DNA from: an uncultured Bacteroidota bacterium
Lineage (GTDB): Bacteria > Bacteroidota > Bacteroidia > Chitinophagales > Chitinophagaceae
NCBI GenBank assembly: GCA_903819975.1
Contig: CAIJFI010000004.1
Coordinates: forward strand, 248,001-312,000
Direction of reading: 5' to 3'
Length of the DNA stretch: 64,000 bases
Shown: in pieces, positions 48,271 through 58,062 of the stretch
Layout of the letters: each line of letters begins with the position of its first letter
How positions within the stretch are numbered: the stretch's first letter is position 1
The notes under the pieces: generated by a model
The model's input: the letters and a program-made list of their open reading frames with translations, nothing else
What the model was told of the DNA's origin: nothing
The model's database searches: none
Translations under genes and position numbers: made by a program

Positions 48271-49662
48271 ATGAGTAACATAGAAACACTAAAACCAAAA
48301 GTTGGATTACGTGCTGCAACATTTTTAGTGGTGAGTGTAATTATTGGTTCGGGGGTTTTTAAAAAAATTGCGCCAATGGCGCAGGAACTTGGTAGCCCTT
48401 GGTTAATTATTTTGTGTTGGGTATTAGCAGGATTTATAAGTTTAGCTGGCGCATTATCAACAGCCGAAATGGTTAGTATGTTTCCCAATTCCGGCGGGGA
48501 GTATTATTATTTTCAAAAAATATATGGTCGCTTTTTTTCTTTTTTATATGGATGGGCAAGTTTCACAGTCATCAAGACAGCAGCGATTTCGGCACTTGCA
48601 TATATTTTTGCACAGTCTTTGAATAGCCTATTTCCCTTACCTGTGATGGGCACTGATGCAAGCTTTATGGGCATTGCATTGTTTCAAAATCTTTCTATTA
48701 AAATACTTGCTTCTGTATTAATTATCTTACTAACCCTTTTAAATTATAGAGGAGTACAATTTGCCGAAAAATTAAGTAGTCTTTTAACATACTTAATGCT
48801 TGCGGGCATTATTGTTTTTATTATTGTTGGATTTGCTTCAGGTAAAGGGAGCTATCATAATTTAACATCAACAAGCACGTTAGCTAAACATGCTGCTCCA
48901 CAGGGGTGGAATTTAATAAAAGCCTTATTTATTGCAAGCCTTGGTGCATTTTGGGGATATGAAGGTTGGAATAATATTGCCTACATAGGCGAAGAAGTAA
49001 AAAACCCAAAACGAAATTTGCCATTAGCTTTGGGCGTGGGGACGATAATTGTAATTGTAACTTATGTTTTGCTAAATATATTGTTTGTATATATTTTGCC
49101 TATCGATTATTTTATAGGACTTAATGGAACCCCTAATAAAATTGCAGCAGTAGAAGTAGCAGGTCAAATAAGTGGACAAATTGGAATGACGTTAATTGCA
49201 GTATTAATTGTGGTCACCACTTTAAATTCAACAAATAGCTCCATATTAATGTCGGCACGTATTATGTATGCTATGGCAAGAGACAAGATGTTCTTTAAAA
49301 GTGCAGCTTCGGTGCATCCTAAATACAACACACCAGATATTGCTTTATTTATTCAAGCCTTTTGGGCAATCATGTTGGTTTTTTCGGGAACCTTTGATCA
49401 GCTTACAGACATGCTTGTATTTGCTTCTTTTTTATTTTATGGAAGTACAGCCTTGGGCGTAATTATTTTAAGGATAAAGCACCCAGAAATAGAAAGGAAG
49501 TACAAAGTAATAGGCTATCCTTTTGTGCCAGCTATTTTTTGCTTGTTTTGTGTAAGCCTTTTTATTAGTACTGTTATTAATCAACCCTATTCTGCCATAT
49601 GGGGGTTAAGTTTAATCGCAACGGGCTTGCCGGTATATTATTGGTTAAATAAAAAGTATTAA
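48271..49662 (+). CDS. APC family amino acid permease
   Basis: VVSVIIGSGVFKKIAPMAQELGSPWLIILCW; 12-TM pattern; GYEGWNNIAYIGEEVKNPKRNLP. Confidence 0.92.
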   Translation: MSNIETLKPKVGLRAATFLVVSVIIGSGVFKKIAPMAQELGSPWLIILCWVLAGFISLAGALSTAEMVSMFPNSGGEYYYFQKIYGRFFSFLYGWASFTVIKTAAISALAYIFAQSLNSLFPLPVMGTDASFMGIALFQNLSIKILASVLIILLTLLNYRGVQFAEKLSSLLTYLMLAGIIVFIIVGFASGKGSYHNLTSTSTLAKHAAPQGWNLIKALFIASLGAFWGYEGWNNIAYIGEEVKNPKRNLPLALGVGTIIVIVTYVLLNILFVYILPIDYFIGLNGTPNKIAAVEVAGQISGQIGMTLIAVLIVVTTLNSTNSSILMSARIMYAMARDKMFFKSAASVHPKYNTPDIALFIQAFWAIMLVFSGTFDQLTDMLVFASFLFYGSTALGVIILRIKHPEIERKYKVIGYPFVPAIFCLFCVSLFISTVINQPYSAIWGLSLIATGLPVYYWLNKKY

Positions 49663-49679
49663 TAACTTATTTAGTAACA

Positions 49680-50642
49680 CTAATTATTAAGCTGTATTGC
49701 TTTTCCTTGTTCGGGGTAGCTAATTTGTAATCCAAGATTATTAGCTGTTGCTATTTCAGATTTTATATTTTCTTCGCAATTAGAACAAGGTTTAATATGG
49801 GTTACAAATATTTTTGTACCTCTTAATTTACTATCAGCCAAATTGTTTAGCTTATTTAATTCTAACATTAATAGTTTTGGAGTAAGATGTCCAAACAAGG
49901 CTTTATCGGGCATGCTATTATCAAATGAAACTTCAATAAAAATTCCTTTAAGTTGATTATTCTTAACCAAAGGAGCCATTGCTGTCCATAGTTTTGCCAG
50001 TTTATCTGATTTCTCAACAGTATCGGCGCCAGTATCGCCAAGGTATAATAAGAAGTCCTTGTTATTACGTAACAAAAAGGCGCTACTCTCATATGGGTTC
50101 ACATGGCTCAAGGAATATGTGGTAACAAACAAGTTAGTCTCAGGAACTTCAACCTCAATCCCCTCGGTTAAAGATTGATATTTGTATTTACCTAGAATTG
50201 GTTTATCGCCTTCGCTTGCAAAATTAGCCCAGCTCTTCCAGGTGAAATAATTATTTTTTAAAACATCAATCACAGAAGGCAATGCATACACTGGCTTTGC
50301 AATATCATTAGGTGAATTTAAAATCAATCCAGACAAATGGTCTAAGTGTCCATGTGAGATAAAATATGCTTTAATATTTTGTTTCTGAATAGCTTCTCCG
50401 CTAACTTCTTTTAATAAACGGCTATTCGCTACCTTTTGTAATCCAGCGTTTAACGTGCCTGCGTCTAAGCATATAAAATTATCTGAATTACTAGTGGCAA
50501 CCATATAAGAAGAAAGGTTGGATTCGTCCAAGCCTCCTTTAACACCTAAAGGAATAATTTTAAATCCTTTATTTGTTATTTGAGCAGTGGATGATAATGC
50601 TAGTGCGCAAAAAAGATATATTATAAAATGTTTCCCTTTCAT
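49680..50642 (-). CDS. Class II 3',5'-cyclic-nucleotide phosphodiesterase-like metallohydrolase, exported
   Basis: Signal peptide; FISHGHLDHLSGLILNSPNDIAKPVYAL (HxHxDH); FIEVSFDNSMPDKALFGHLTPKLL. Confidence 0.85.
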   Translation of the reverse strand: MKGKHFIIYLFCALALSSTAQITNKGFKIIPLGVKGGLDESNLSSYMVATSNSDNFICLDAGTLNAGLQKVANSRLLKEVSGEAIQKQNIKAYFISHGHLDHLSGLILNSPNDIAKPVYALPSVIDVLKNNYFTWKSWANFASEGDKPILGKYKYQSLTEGIEVEVPETNLFVTTYSLSHVNPYESSAFLLRNNKDFLLYLGDTGADTVEKSDKLAKLWTAMAPLVKNNQLKGIFIEVSFDNSMPDKALFGHLTPKLLMLELNKLNNLADSKLRGTKIFVTHIKPCSNCEENIKSEIATANNLGLQISYPEQGKAIQLNN

Positions 50643-50690
50643 TTGAATTATTATGTATCATAAAATTAATCCATTTACCTTTACTATAAC

Positions 50691-51890
50691 ATGATACGAT
50701 CAATAAATACTATTTTAATTGGGATGCTAATGCTGTTTGGTCAAACTGTAAATGCGCAGTTGCCATCGGCCTCTTTATTTGTTGGTCATCCAGAAAGAAT
50801 AAAAACGCTAGATAGCTTGATTGAACATGCTGAAAGTCTTGCGCTTCGGAAAAATGACTATAAACATAATTTTGAACATGCAATAAATGCAGGAAATAAA
50901 TCCGACTCTTTAATAACTAATGTTGCAATTCATTTTTTCACGCATCTAGCCTATGGCAGCCACCCAATTAATTTGCAATATGAAGGGGTACGCTTTAAGC
51001 CTACTATATATAATGTACCAGTATTAGTGAATGACTATGTACATAATAAGTCACTTAACAAATTGGTAGTCTACTTTACAAACACCTCAAAGGAAGTGAG
51101 TAATATATTAGCGACATTAAAATTATATAGAGACTCAACTAAAAAGTATGCAAATAAGATTGAATTACTAGAAAAAGCAGCGAGTGATTATAGATGGCTT
51201 AATGCCATTAAGTTGGGGAATAGATTAATATTAGTAAATATACCTTCTGCACAATTAAGGGCTTATGACCATGGTAAACAAGTGTTAAGCATGAGAGTTA
51301 TCGTTGGAAAATATACCACACCAACTAATACACTTAGTGCTCCTATAGACAAAATTACCATCAACCCCTATTGGATGGTACCTAAAAGTATAGCTACTAA
51401 GGAAATGCTTCCTAAAATAATAAAAGACATTAGTTATTTTGATACCTATCATTTGCAATTGCTAAATTCAAATTATAAAGTAATAAAACCAAGTACTATA
51501 AATTGGGAAAATTATTCGGAAGAAAATTTCCCTTTTACAATTAGACAAGGAACCGGCTGTGATAATTCCTTGGGATTATTGAAAGTGGAATTTGATAGCC
51601 CCTTTGGTATTTATCTGCATGACACCCCAGAGAAGGGGTTGTTTTCAAACACCAATCGTTTTTATAGTCATGGCTGTATGCGTATGGAAAAACCAATTGA
51701 TATGGGGAAATGGCTGTTGCAAAATAATCTTAAAGCTATTGATACCATAGACTTTAATAAATGCTATAAGGAACCATCCCCAAAGTCAATACCTGTAACG
51801 CTTTCAACTCAAGTAATAGTATGGTATAGCCTGGTTGATTTTGATAATAATGGTAATTTAAAATTTTACAAAAACGTTTACGATAAATAA
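50691..51890 (+). CDS. L,D-transpeptidase (YkuD/YcbB-like)
   Basis: MRVIVGKYTTPTNTLSAPIDKITINPYWMVP; GIYLHDTPEKGLF; FYSHGCMRMEKP catalytic His/Cys motif. Confidence 0.9.
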   Translation: MIRSINTILIGMLMLFGQTVNAQLPSASLFVGHPERIKTLDSLIEHAESLALRKNDYKHNFEHAINAGNKSDSLITNVAIHFFTHLAYGSHPINLQYEGVRFKPTIYNVPVLVNDYVHNKSLNKLVVYFTNTSKEVSNILATLKLYRDSTKKYANKIELLEKAASDYRWLNAIKLGNRLILVNIPSAQLRAYDHGKQVLSMRVIVGKYTTPTNTLSAPIDKITINPYWMVPKSIATKEMLPKIIKDISYFDTYHLQLLNSNYKVIKPSTINWENYSEENFPFTIRQGTGCDNSLGLLKVEFDSPFGIYLHDTPEKGLFSNTNRFYSHGCMRMEKPIDMGKWLLQNNLKAIDTIDFNKCYKEPSPKSIPVTLSTQVIVWYSLVDFDNNGNLKFYKNVYDK

Positions 51891-51908
51891 TTTTACTACA
51901 TTTATATT

Positions 51909-52742
51909 ATGGCAAATCAATTATATACATGTTTGTGGTTTAACGGACAAATCAAAGAAGCAGCAGAATTTTATTGTTCATTATTTGATGAATCTAAAAT
52001 AGTAGCAAGCAATCCTATTATATCTAAATTTGAATTAGCGGGTACTCCTATTAAATTATTAAATGGCGGTGCTTTATTTTCAAAGAATCCATCTATTTCT
52101 TTTTTTATTAGATGTGAAACGAAAGAAGAAGTAGAAAAAATTTGGAATGGTCTAATTGAGGGTGGTAATGCCATGATGGCATTAGATAAATATCCTTGGA
52201 GTGAATATTATGGATGGTTGTTTGATAAGTATGGAATGACTTGGCAAATTAACCTTGCTCCATTACAACCAGGACAACAAAAGATAATTCCAAGCATGTT
52301 ATTTACAAACGATGTGTATGGACATGCAGAAGAGGCAATCCGATTTTATGGTAGTGTGTTTAAAGAGAGTAAGATATTTTTTACTGAACAATATAAAGAT
52401 GGTGAACCGCAACCTGCAGGCAAATTAAAATTTGGAAGTTTTGAATTAAATCATGCCCAGTTTGTAGCCATGGATGGTCCAGGAAATCATGCATTTCAGT
52501 TTAACGAAGGTGTTTCAATTGTTGTTGAGTGTGAGGATCAAGATGAAGTAGATTATTATTGGGATAAATTAAGTGAAGGTGGTCATGAAGGTCAATGTGG
52601 TTGGTTAAAGGATAAGTTTGGCGTGTCATGGCAGATAGTTCCTGTTGTTTTGAATAAATTAATGGGAAATCCTGAAACAGCCGAAAAAGCTCGAAATGCT
52701 TTTATGAAGATGAAAAAGTTCATCATCAAAGATTTATATTAA
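51909..52742 (+). CDS. VOC family protein (PhnB/3-demethylubiquinone-like), two domains
   Basis: LYTCLWFNGQIKEAAEFYCSLFDESKI and MLFTNDVYGHAEEAIRFYGSVFKESKI duplicated domain; GWLKDKFGVSWQIVP. Confidence 0.9.
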   Translation: MANQLYTCLWFNGQIKEAAEFYCSLFDESKIVASNPIISKFELAGTPIKLLNGGALFSKNPSISFFIRCETKEEVEKIWNGLIEGGNAMMALDKYPWSEYYGWLFDKYGMTWQINLAPLQPGQQKIIPSMLFTNDVYGHAEEAIRFYGSVFKESKIFFTEQYKDGEPQPAGKLKFGSFELNHAQFVAMDGPGNHAFQFNEGVSIVVECEDQDEVDYYWDKLSEGGHEGQCGWLKDKFGVSWQIVPVVLNKLMGNPETAEKARNAFMKMKKFIIKDLY

Positions 52743-52849
52743 TCTATTTTTGTACTGATTTACAACTAATTACATATGCAAACACTCTGTTTTAGGGTGT
52801 TTTAACAATTCTCCAAATTTACTTGGCGTACCTTTGCCAGTCGTACGCT

Positions 52850-53521
52850 ATGAAGAAACTACTTTTCTTATTGATATTATCATCTGTGTTTACAATAGAC
52901 TCTTATTGTAACAAATTCCTAGTACCTGAAAATGGTATTGAGAAAAAAGTAGTGCACCTAACAGAAAAATTAAATATTAATAACGAAGCAATAAGATTAG
53001 CAGTTAAAGGGTATGAAAAACTAAAGGAGCTTGGACGTATTGGGAATATGCGATATTTAACCATTGCAGATTTCAGTAAGCCAAGTAGTGAAGAACGACT
53101 TTTTGTAATTGATATGCTGTTAGAGCAAATCGTTATCAAAACATTGGTTGCACATGGTCGAAATTCAGGCACTTTATTTGCAAATAGTTTCTCAAATAAA
53201 AACGAATCACATCAAAGCAGTTTGGGATTTTATTTAACAGGTAATGCATATGTAGGAAAGCATGGCAGTTCGCTTGAATTAAATGGAGTAGAAGAAGGCA
53301 TTAATGATCAAGCAAAAAACAGAGCTATTGTAATTCACGGTGCCGATTATGTTAGCAATGAATTTATTAAGCAACAAGGCTATATTGGACGAAGTTTAGG
53401 ATGCCCGGCAGTACCTAATAACAAAATAATGGAGATTATCAATACCATACAAGGTGCTTCATGTATGTTTATCTATGCACCCAATAAAGCTTATTTATCT
53501 AAATCAGTGTTTAGTAATTAA
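52850..53521 (+). CDS. Murein L,D-transpeptidase catalytic domain protein (YkuD_2-like)
   Basis: Signal peptide from Met at 52850; VIHGADYVSNEFIKQQGYIGRSLGCPAVPN. Confidence 0.88.
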   Translation: MKKLLFLLILSSVFTIDSYCNKFLVPENGIEKKVVHLTEKLNINNEAIRLAVKGYEKLKELGRIGNMRYLTIADFSKPSSEERLFVIDMLLEQIVIKTLVAHGRNSGTLFANSFSNKNESHQSSLGFYLTGNAYVGKHGSSLELNGVEEGINDQAKNRAIVIHGADYVSNEFIKQQGYIGRSLGCPAVPNNKIMEIINTIQGASCMFIYAPNKAYLSKSVFSN

Positions 53522-53533
53522 TTTTAGCTTCTA

Positions 53534-54262
53534 TTATTTGTATTCTTTATCAATTAATTTAATTGCCTTGTTTGCATAGAAACCAAGTGAGTCAATATCA
53601 AACTGGAAGCCATGGTATAAATGTTTCCAGTTAAGGGCTATGTATTTTACTCTTTTAGCTGCTTCTTTATCAATTGGTTTGATACCTGCTGACTTAGGTA
53701 TTTTGTCAAAGTCAACTAATGCCACTTTATCATAATATTTTTCTTCGGTCATATATGGCATTTCCTCTTGTAGCTTGAATCTATTGCGTGTTGCTTCATC
53801 TTCAATGGTTTTATAATCCATTAAAAAGAAGTTATACTTTGAAATGTAATAAGCTAATTCGGCATTTTCTGCATTTCTAAAGTATCCTTTTGAATCGGCA
53901 TCGGATCTGCTTTTATCATTAGGATTAAAATTCCAGTAACCAAGATGAATGCATAAAAGATTATAATAGGTATTGGCATTTATATCTTTAGGATTTACGT
54001 CTAAAATATTTATTAAACTATCACAGGTTTTAAATTTAACAGCGTAGTCATTTTGATGAAATTCCAATTGTTTTAAATCCCTTTGTAAGTCTAAGGATAC
54101 AATTTTCATTAATTCTTGCTTCTTTTCATTTTCAGCTAAATGCTCTCTAATGTTTTCAGCAAAAAATCCCAATGTCACCGCTGTAAATAACATTACAAAT
54201 TCAATTATATATTCAGACCACTTCTTTTTATGCGTTGGGTGGTGTGGGTGGTGTACTTCCAT
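53534..54262 (-). CDS. His-rich N-terminus single-TM protein, paralogue 1 (type A)
   Basis: MEVHHPHHPTHKKKWSEYIIEFVMLFTAVTLGFFAENIREHL; body resembles the 54993-55727 gene. Confidence 0.75.
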   Translation of the reverse strand: MEVHHPHHPTHKKKWSEYIIEFVMLFTAVTLGFFAENIREHLAENEKKQELMKIVSLDLQRDLKQLEFHQNDYAVKFKTCDSLINILDVNPKDINANTYYNLLCIHLGYWNFNPNDKSRSDADSKGYFRNAENAELAYYISKYNFFLMDYKTIEDEATRNRFKLQEEMPYMTEEKYYDKVALVDFDKIPKSAGIKPIDKEAAKRVKYIALNWKHLYHGFQFDIDSLGFYANKAIKLIDKEYK

Positions 54263-54993
54263 TATTTGTATTCTTTTTTAATTTCAACTGTTAGCTCGTC
54301 AATTGTTTCATCTAGTTTATTATAAAAATAATCTACTAAGAAATTTTTTAAGTCAAATTTGATATGAGCAAGTCTGTTATTGTATTCTATCAAAGTCTTT
54401 TTATCATAGGTCATTAATTGCGCATTTTCACTAACCGATATAATTTTTCCATTTACAATATAATTATCTTGATCAAAAATGGAATATGAAAAATTCCTAG
54501 CCTTACTTTTATTATCCTCTAACGTTGCGTTTTCAAAAGAATTTTTTGCTGCAATTAGCTGCCAGTAAGTAGAAATCAATGTACTCACTTTTTTATCTTC
54601 AATTAAATGCATACCTCCGTTTTTTAATTGAGATGAAGTTCTTTCAATAAAAATAGAGGGCCTATTCCCGGCAACCTTTAAATTCACCTTATATAATTTA
54701 ACTATAGATTCTTTGTCCCACTCCCTTTTTGATATAATCTTCATTGCTGTATCAATTTTAGCAATTTGATTCAAAGTGTACTGTCTTGCAGCCTTAACTT
54801 CTTCCTTATCCTTGGTCAAATCCTCCAATAAGCTTTCCATGTATTGCTTCTCTCTGTGCTTCTCTGTAAGATGTTCACGTTGATTTTCTGCAAAAAATCC
54901 AAGGGTTACTGCAAAAAATAGCATAAAAAATTCCAAAAAATATTCAGACCACTTCTTTTTGTGGGTTGGGTGGTGTGGGTGGTGTACTTCCAT
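54262..54993 (-). CDS. His-rich N-terminus single-TM protein, paralogue 2 (type B)
   Basis: MEVHHPHHPTHKKKWSEYFLEFFMLFFAVTLGFFAENQREHL; ERTSSQLKNGGMHLIEDKKV shared with the 56495-57259 gene. Confidence 0.75.
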   Translation of the reverse strand: MEVHHPHHPTHKKKWSEYFLEFFMLFFAVTLGFFAENQREHLTEKHREKQYMESLLEDLTKDKEEVKAARQYTLNQIAKIDTAMKIISKREWDKESIVKLYKVNLKVAGNRPSIFIERTSSQLKNGGMHLIEDKKVSTLISTYWQLIAAKNSFENATLEDNKSKARNFSYSIFDQDNYIVNGKIISVSENAQLMTYDKKTLIEYNNRLAHIKFDLKNFLVDYFYNKLDETIDELTVEIKKEYK

Positions 54994-55727
54994 TAATGAT
55001 ATTGTTTTTTAATATTTTCAATTGCTTTATGTGCAAAAATTTTCATTGAATCAACATCTTGAATATAACCTGAATTAGCATGTTTTAATTCTGACAATAA
55101 ATATTTTGTATTTATGATATGCTCAGGACTAATTTTTTTAATCCCTTTGATATTTGTTTTAGGAAAATTAATTGTCAACAAACTGTATTTATCAAAAATG
55201 GCATGATCGGTAATATATTTCACTTCTGATCTAAATAAATCCATGGCCTTCATTTCTTCGTCCTCAACGGATTTATAATCTGTATTGAAAAACTCATACT
55301 TTAATATCGAATATGCTAAATCACTGTTTTCGACACTAGATAGATACCCTTTTGAATCAGCTTCGATTCTACTCTTGTTATTTGAATTAAAAAACCACCA
55401 CCATTGCATTTGAGTTAATAGTCGATAATATTTGTCCTGATTGACTATTGTATTATTAGAATCCAAAATTAGCATCAGTGTATCACAACGCTTAATTTTT
55501 TCTATAGCCAATTGCTTATGATATTCCAACTGATTAATATCTCTTTCAAAATCGAGAGACACCATTTCTATGAGTTCTTTCTTCTTACTTTGTTCTGAAA
55601 GATGTTCTCTAATATTTTCGGCAATAAACCCCATGCTTACAGCCAAAAAAATCATTAATCCTTCTAATAAATATTCTTTCCAAGGTTTTTCTTTATGATC
55701 TAAATGCGGGTGATGGTGTACTTCCAT
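54993..55727 (-). CDS. His-rich N-terminus single-TM protein, paralogue 3 (type A)
   Basis: MEVHHHPHLDHKEKPWKEYLLEGLMIFLAVSMGFIAENIREHL; KKKELIEMVSLDFERDINQLEYHK matches paralogue 1. Confidence 0.75.
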   Translation of the reverse strand: MEVHHHPHLDHKEKPWKEYLLEGLMIFLAVSMGFIAENIREHLSEQSKKKELIEMVSLDFERDINQLEYHKQLAIEKIKRCDTLMLILDSNNTIVNQDKYYRLLTQMQWWWFFNSNNKSRIEADSKGYLSSVENSDLAYSILKYEFFNTDYKSVEDEEMKAMDLFRSEVKYITDHAIFDKYSLLTINFPKTNIKGIKKISPEHIINTKYLLSELKHANSGYIQDVDSMKIFAHKAIENIKKQYH

Positions 55728-56490
55728 TATTATTATTTTGTTTATTTTCTAATGCTTCTAATAATTTTTTATTTGCAGTCTTATATCTATCTAATAAGTA
55801 TAAGTAATATTCGCATCTACCTTCGAATTTATGAATATATAATCTGAAAGCCGGATCTATTAACGCACTTCTAAATGCTTTAATTGTTTTAAAATCGTTC
55901 ATTAGATCATTGTGCTGAATTTTTGCCATAGATTTTCGGTATTCTGAGTCAAACCCGTTTACAAGTAGGGTTTGATGGTCAAACTCGTTTATCTCGGCAT
56001 CCATAGCTCTATTATTGTCTAATAGTTTAACCCCTAATTCTTCGTAGTATTCTGCAATCAAATGTTTGATTTCATTTGAATTAATTACACTTAAACTGCC
56101 AGTTGATATCGTGTTTTTGTATGCTGAATTATTCACAAAAAATGTAACCCCTACCATAATACTATCATTTTTCTTAATTACGTAGTTGATATAATCTTTT
56201 TCGGTAATTTTCTTTTGTTGGTATTGTAATGAGGCATACTTTAAATCTTCTAAAATTTGCATACCAGCCAAGTATTCTTTAGTTCTATCTTCTATTTGTA
56301 CAGAATCTCGCCTAAGGTCTTGTGCCATGGCCTCTAAGTTCTGGTTCTTTCGTTCAACTACTACTTGGTGTTCTCTAACATTTTCTGCAAAAAAGCCAAG
56401 AGTTACTGCAAAAAATAACATAAAAAACTCCAGTAAGTATTCAGACCATTTCTTTTTGTGTGTTGGGTGGTGTGGGTGATGTACTTCCAT
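55693..56490 (-). CDS. His-rich N-terminus single-TM protein, paralogue 4 (type C)
   Basis: MEVHHPHHPTHKKKWSEYLLEFFMLFFAVTLGFFAENVREHQ; start set to 56490 (ORF open to 56511). Confidence 0.75.
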   Translation of the reverse strand: MEVHHPHHPTHKKKWSEYLLEFFMLFFAVTLGFFAENVREHQVVVERKNQNLEAMAQDLRRDSVQIEDRTKEYLAGMQILEDLKYASLQYQQKKITEKDYINYVIKKNDSIMVGVTFFVNNSAYKNTISTGSLSVINSNEIKHLIAEYYEELGVKLLDNNRAMDAEINEFDHQTLLVNGFDSEYRKSMAKIQHNDLMNDFKTIKAFRSALIDPAFRLYIHKFEGRCEYYLYLLDRYKTANKKLLEALENKQNNNNGSTPSPAFRS

Positions 56491-56494
56491 TTTA

Positions 56495-57259
56495 TTATTT
56501 TCTATTTTCAAATACAGGGTTTACATTTGTTTTATCATTGAGGGAAAATTCTTTCTTTAAATCCAATATCAATTCTTTTGCTTTATCATTTAGTTTGATT
56601 ATAAATGGTGTTCTAACATTCTTCATTGAATTTCTAATATGATTTATCCTGTTAGCATATTCGGTTAAAACTAACTTATCGTAAGTCATTAATTTTGCAT
56701 TACTAGCTACTTCACCAGTTGAGGTATTGATATAATATTTTTGATCAAATATGGAATAGGATTTTTCTCTTGCTTTTAATTTAAGCTCTTCTATTGATAA
56801 GCCCATATTTTTAGTTATTTCGGAATATTCCCAATACTCAGAAATTTTATTACTTATATCCTGATTTTCAACCATACGCATCCCTCCTGAATTTTTTAAT
56901 TGAGAGGACGTACGTTCATTTAAGCTCAAACGCAAATTACCCAGCGTCTTTAAATTTGCTCTGTATATATATTTAATCGTGCTATCATTCCAAACATTAT
57001 CGGTCAATACTTTATTAACTGTATCTATTTTGCTAATCTGCATATTTTCATATGCTTCTAGCGTGTTTAACATTGAGGTGTCCTTCTTTAAATCCTCATA
57101 TAAACTCTGCATATATTGCTTCTCTCTGCGGACTTCTACCATCTCTTCTCTTTTGTTTTCAGCAAAAAATCCAAGTGTTACTGCCAAGAATAACATAAAA
57201 AACTCAGATAAATATTCCTTCCATTTTTTAGGATGATGGGTGTGGTGGTGTACTTCCAT
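56495..57259 (-). CDS. His-rich N-terminus single-TM protein, paralogue 5 (type B)
   Basis: MEVHHHTHHPKKWKEYLSEFFMLFLAVTLGFFAENKREE; NERTSSQLKNSGGMRMVENQDI matches paralogue 2. Confidence 0.75.
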   Translation of the reverse strand: MEVHHHTHHPKKWKEYLSEFFMLFLAVTLGFFAENKREEMVEVRREKQYMQSLYEDLKKDTSMLNTLEAYENMQISKIDTVNKVLTDNVWNDSTIKYIYRANLKTLGNLRLSLNERTSSQLKNSGGMRMVENQDISNKISEYWEYSEITKNMGLSIEELKLKAREKSYSIFDQKYYINTSTGEVASNAKLMTYDKLVLTEYANRINHIRNSMKNVRTPFIIKLNDKAKELILDLKKEFSLNDKTNVNPVFENRK

Positions 57260-57408
57260 ATTATATTTATTTCTTATTTGAATATCAGTTAATATTTCTA
57301 CTTATAATAGCAGATGTTACAGTTACAAGCCTATTTGTAATTTCACAAAATTTGAAGTTTTAAGATATTGCTAGACGTTCACTTAGACTATATTATATGG
57401 GTTAGCTT

Positions 57409-57433
57409 TGTTCCATTTTAGCATTTCGGAACA
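57409..57433. promoter_or_regulatory. Palindromic motif copy 1: TGTTCC-N13-GGAACA
   Basis: TGTTCC ATTTTAGCATTTC GGAACA, between the divergent paralogue array and the hydrolase remnant. Confidence 0.7.
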
Positions 57434-57499
57434 TATTTTAACTAAAATAGGGGTTTAAGATAGTTTTATAGGTTAAAATCAATATCTAAATCATTGACT

Positions 57500-57980
57500 A
57501 TGAAGAAACTAAATTTATTAATTTTAATCTTAATATGTGCCAATTCCTTTGCTCAAAATCCATATTGCTCTAATAAAAAGGTAGGCAAATACATTCCAAA
57601 TAGAGGCTTGAAATTGTATTATGAAGTAAATGGCAAAGGGGAGCCATTGCTATTTATTCATGGAAACGGGGGATCAATTGATAATTTCAACTAAAGGCTT
57701 ATTAAAATTAGCGCTCCTATTGGTTAAGGAGCCACATATCACACATGAAGCATTACAAACAATTACTTGCCCAACTTTGGTAATTGGTGGCGATCAGGAT
57801 GTTATCATGCCAAGACATACTTTAGAAATTGCAGAAAATATTAAGCAGTCAAATTTGTGGATTATCCCTAATTCGGGACATTCTACTCCAATTTATTACA
57901 AAAATCTATTTAATAGAACGGTAGGTGCGTTTTTTACTATACCCTATAAGAAAAAAGATAAAGCAGAAAAATTCAATTAA
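57500..57980 (+). pseudogene. Alpha/beta hydrolase remnant: internal deletion plus frameshift
   Basis: N-terminal part ends ...LYYEVNGKGEPLLFIHGNGGSIDNFN*; C-terminal ITCPTLVIGGDQDVIMPRHTLEIAENI...NSGHSTP lies in another frame; nucleophile elbow region absent. Confidence 0.8.
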
Positions 57981-58062
57981 TAAACAAGTTTCATTAATGA
58001 ATTAATTCTTTGCTATAAATAATTATTATAATTGGACTAACTTACACTAACAAATTACAATT

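Noticed and set aside
53534-57259. Possible CRISPR or phage array because of repeated sequence
   Set aside because: Repeats are the 5' ends of full-length paralogous coding genes about 730-800 bp apart, not short direct repeats with spacers.
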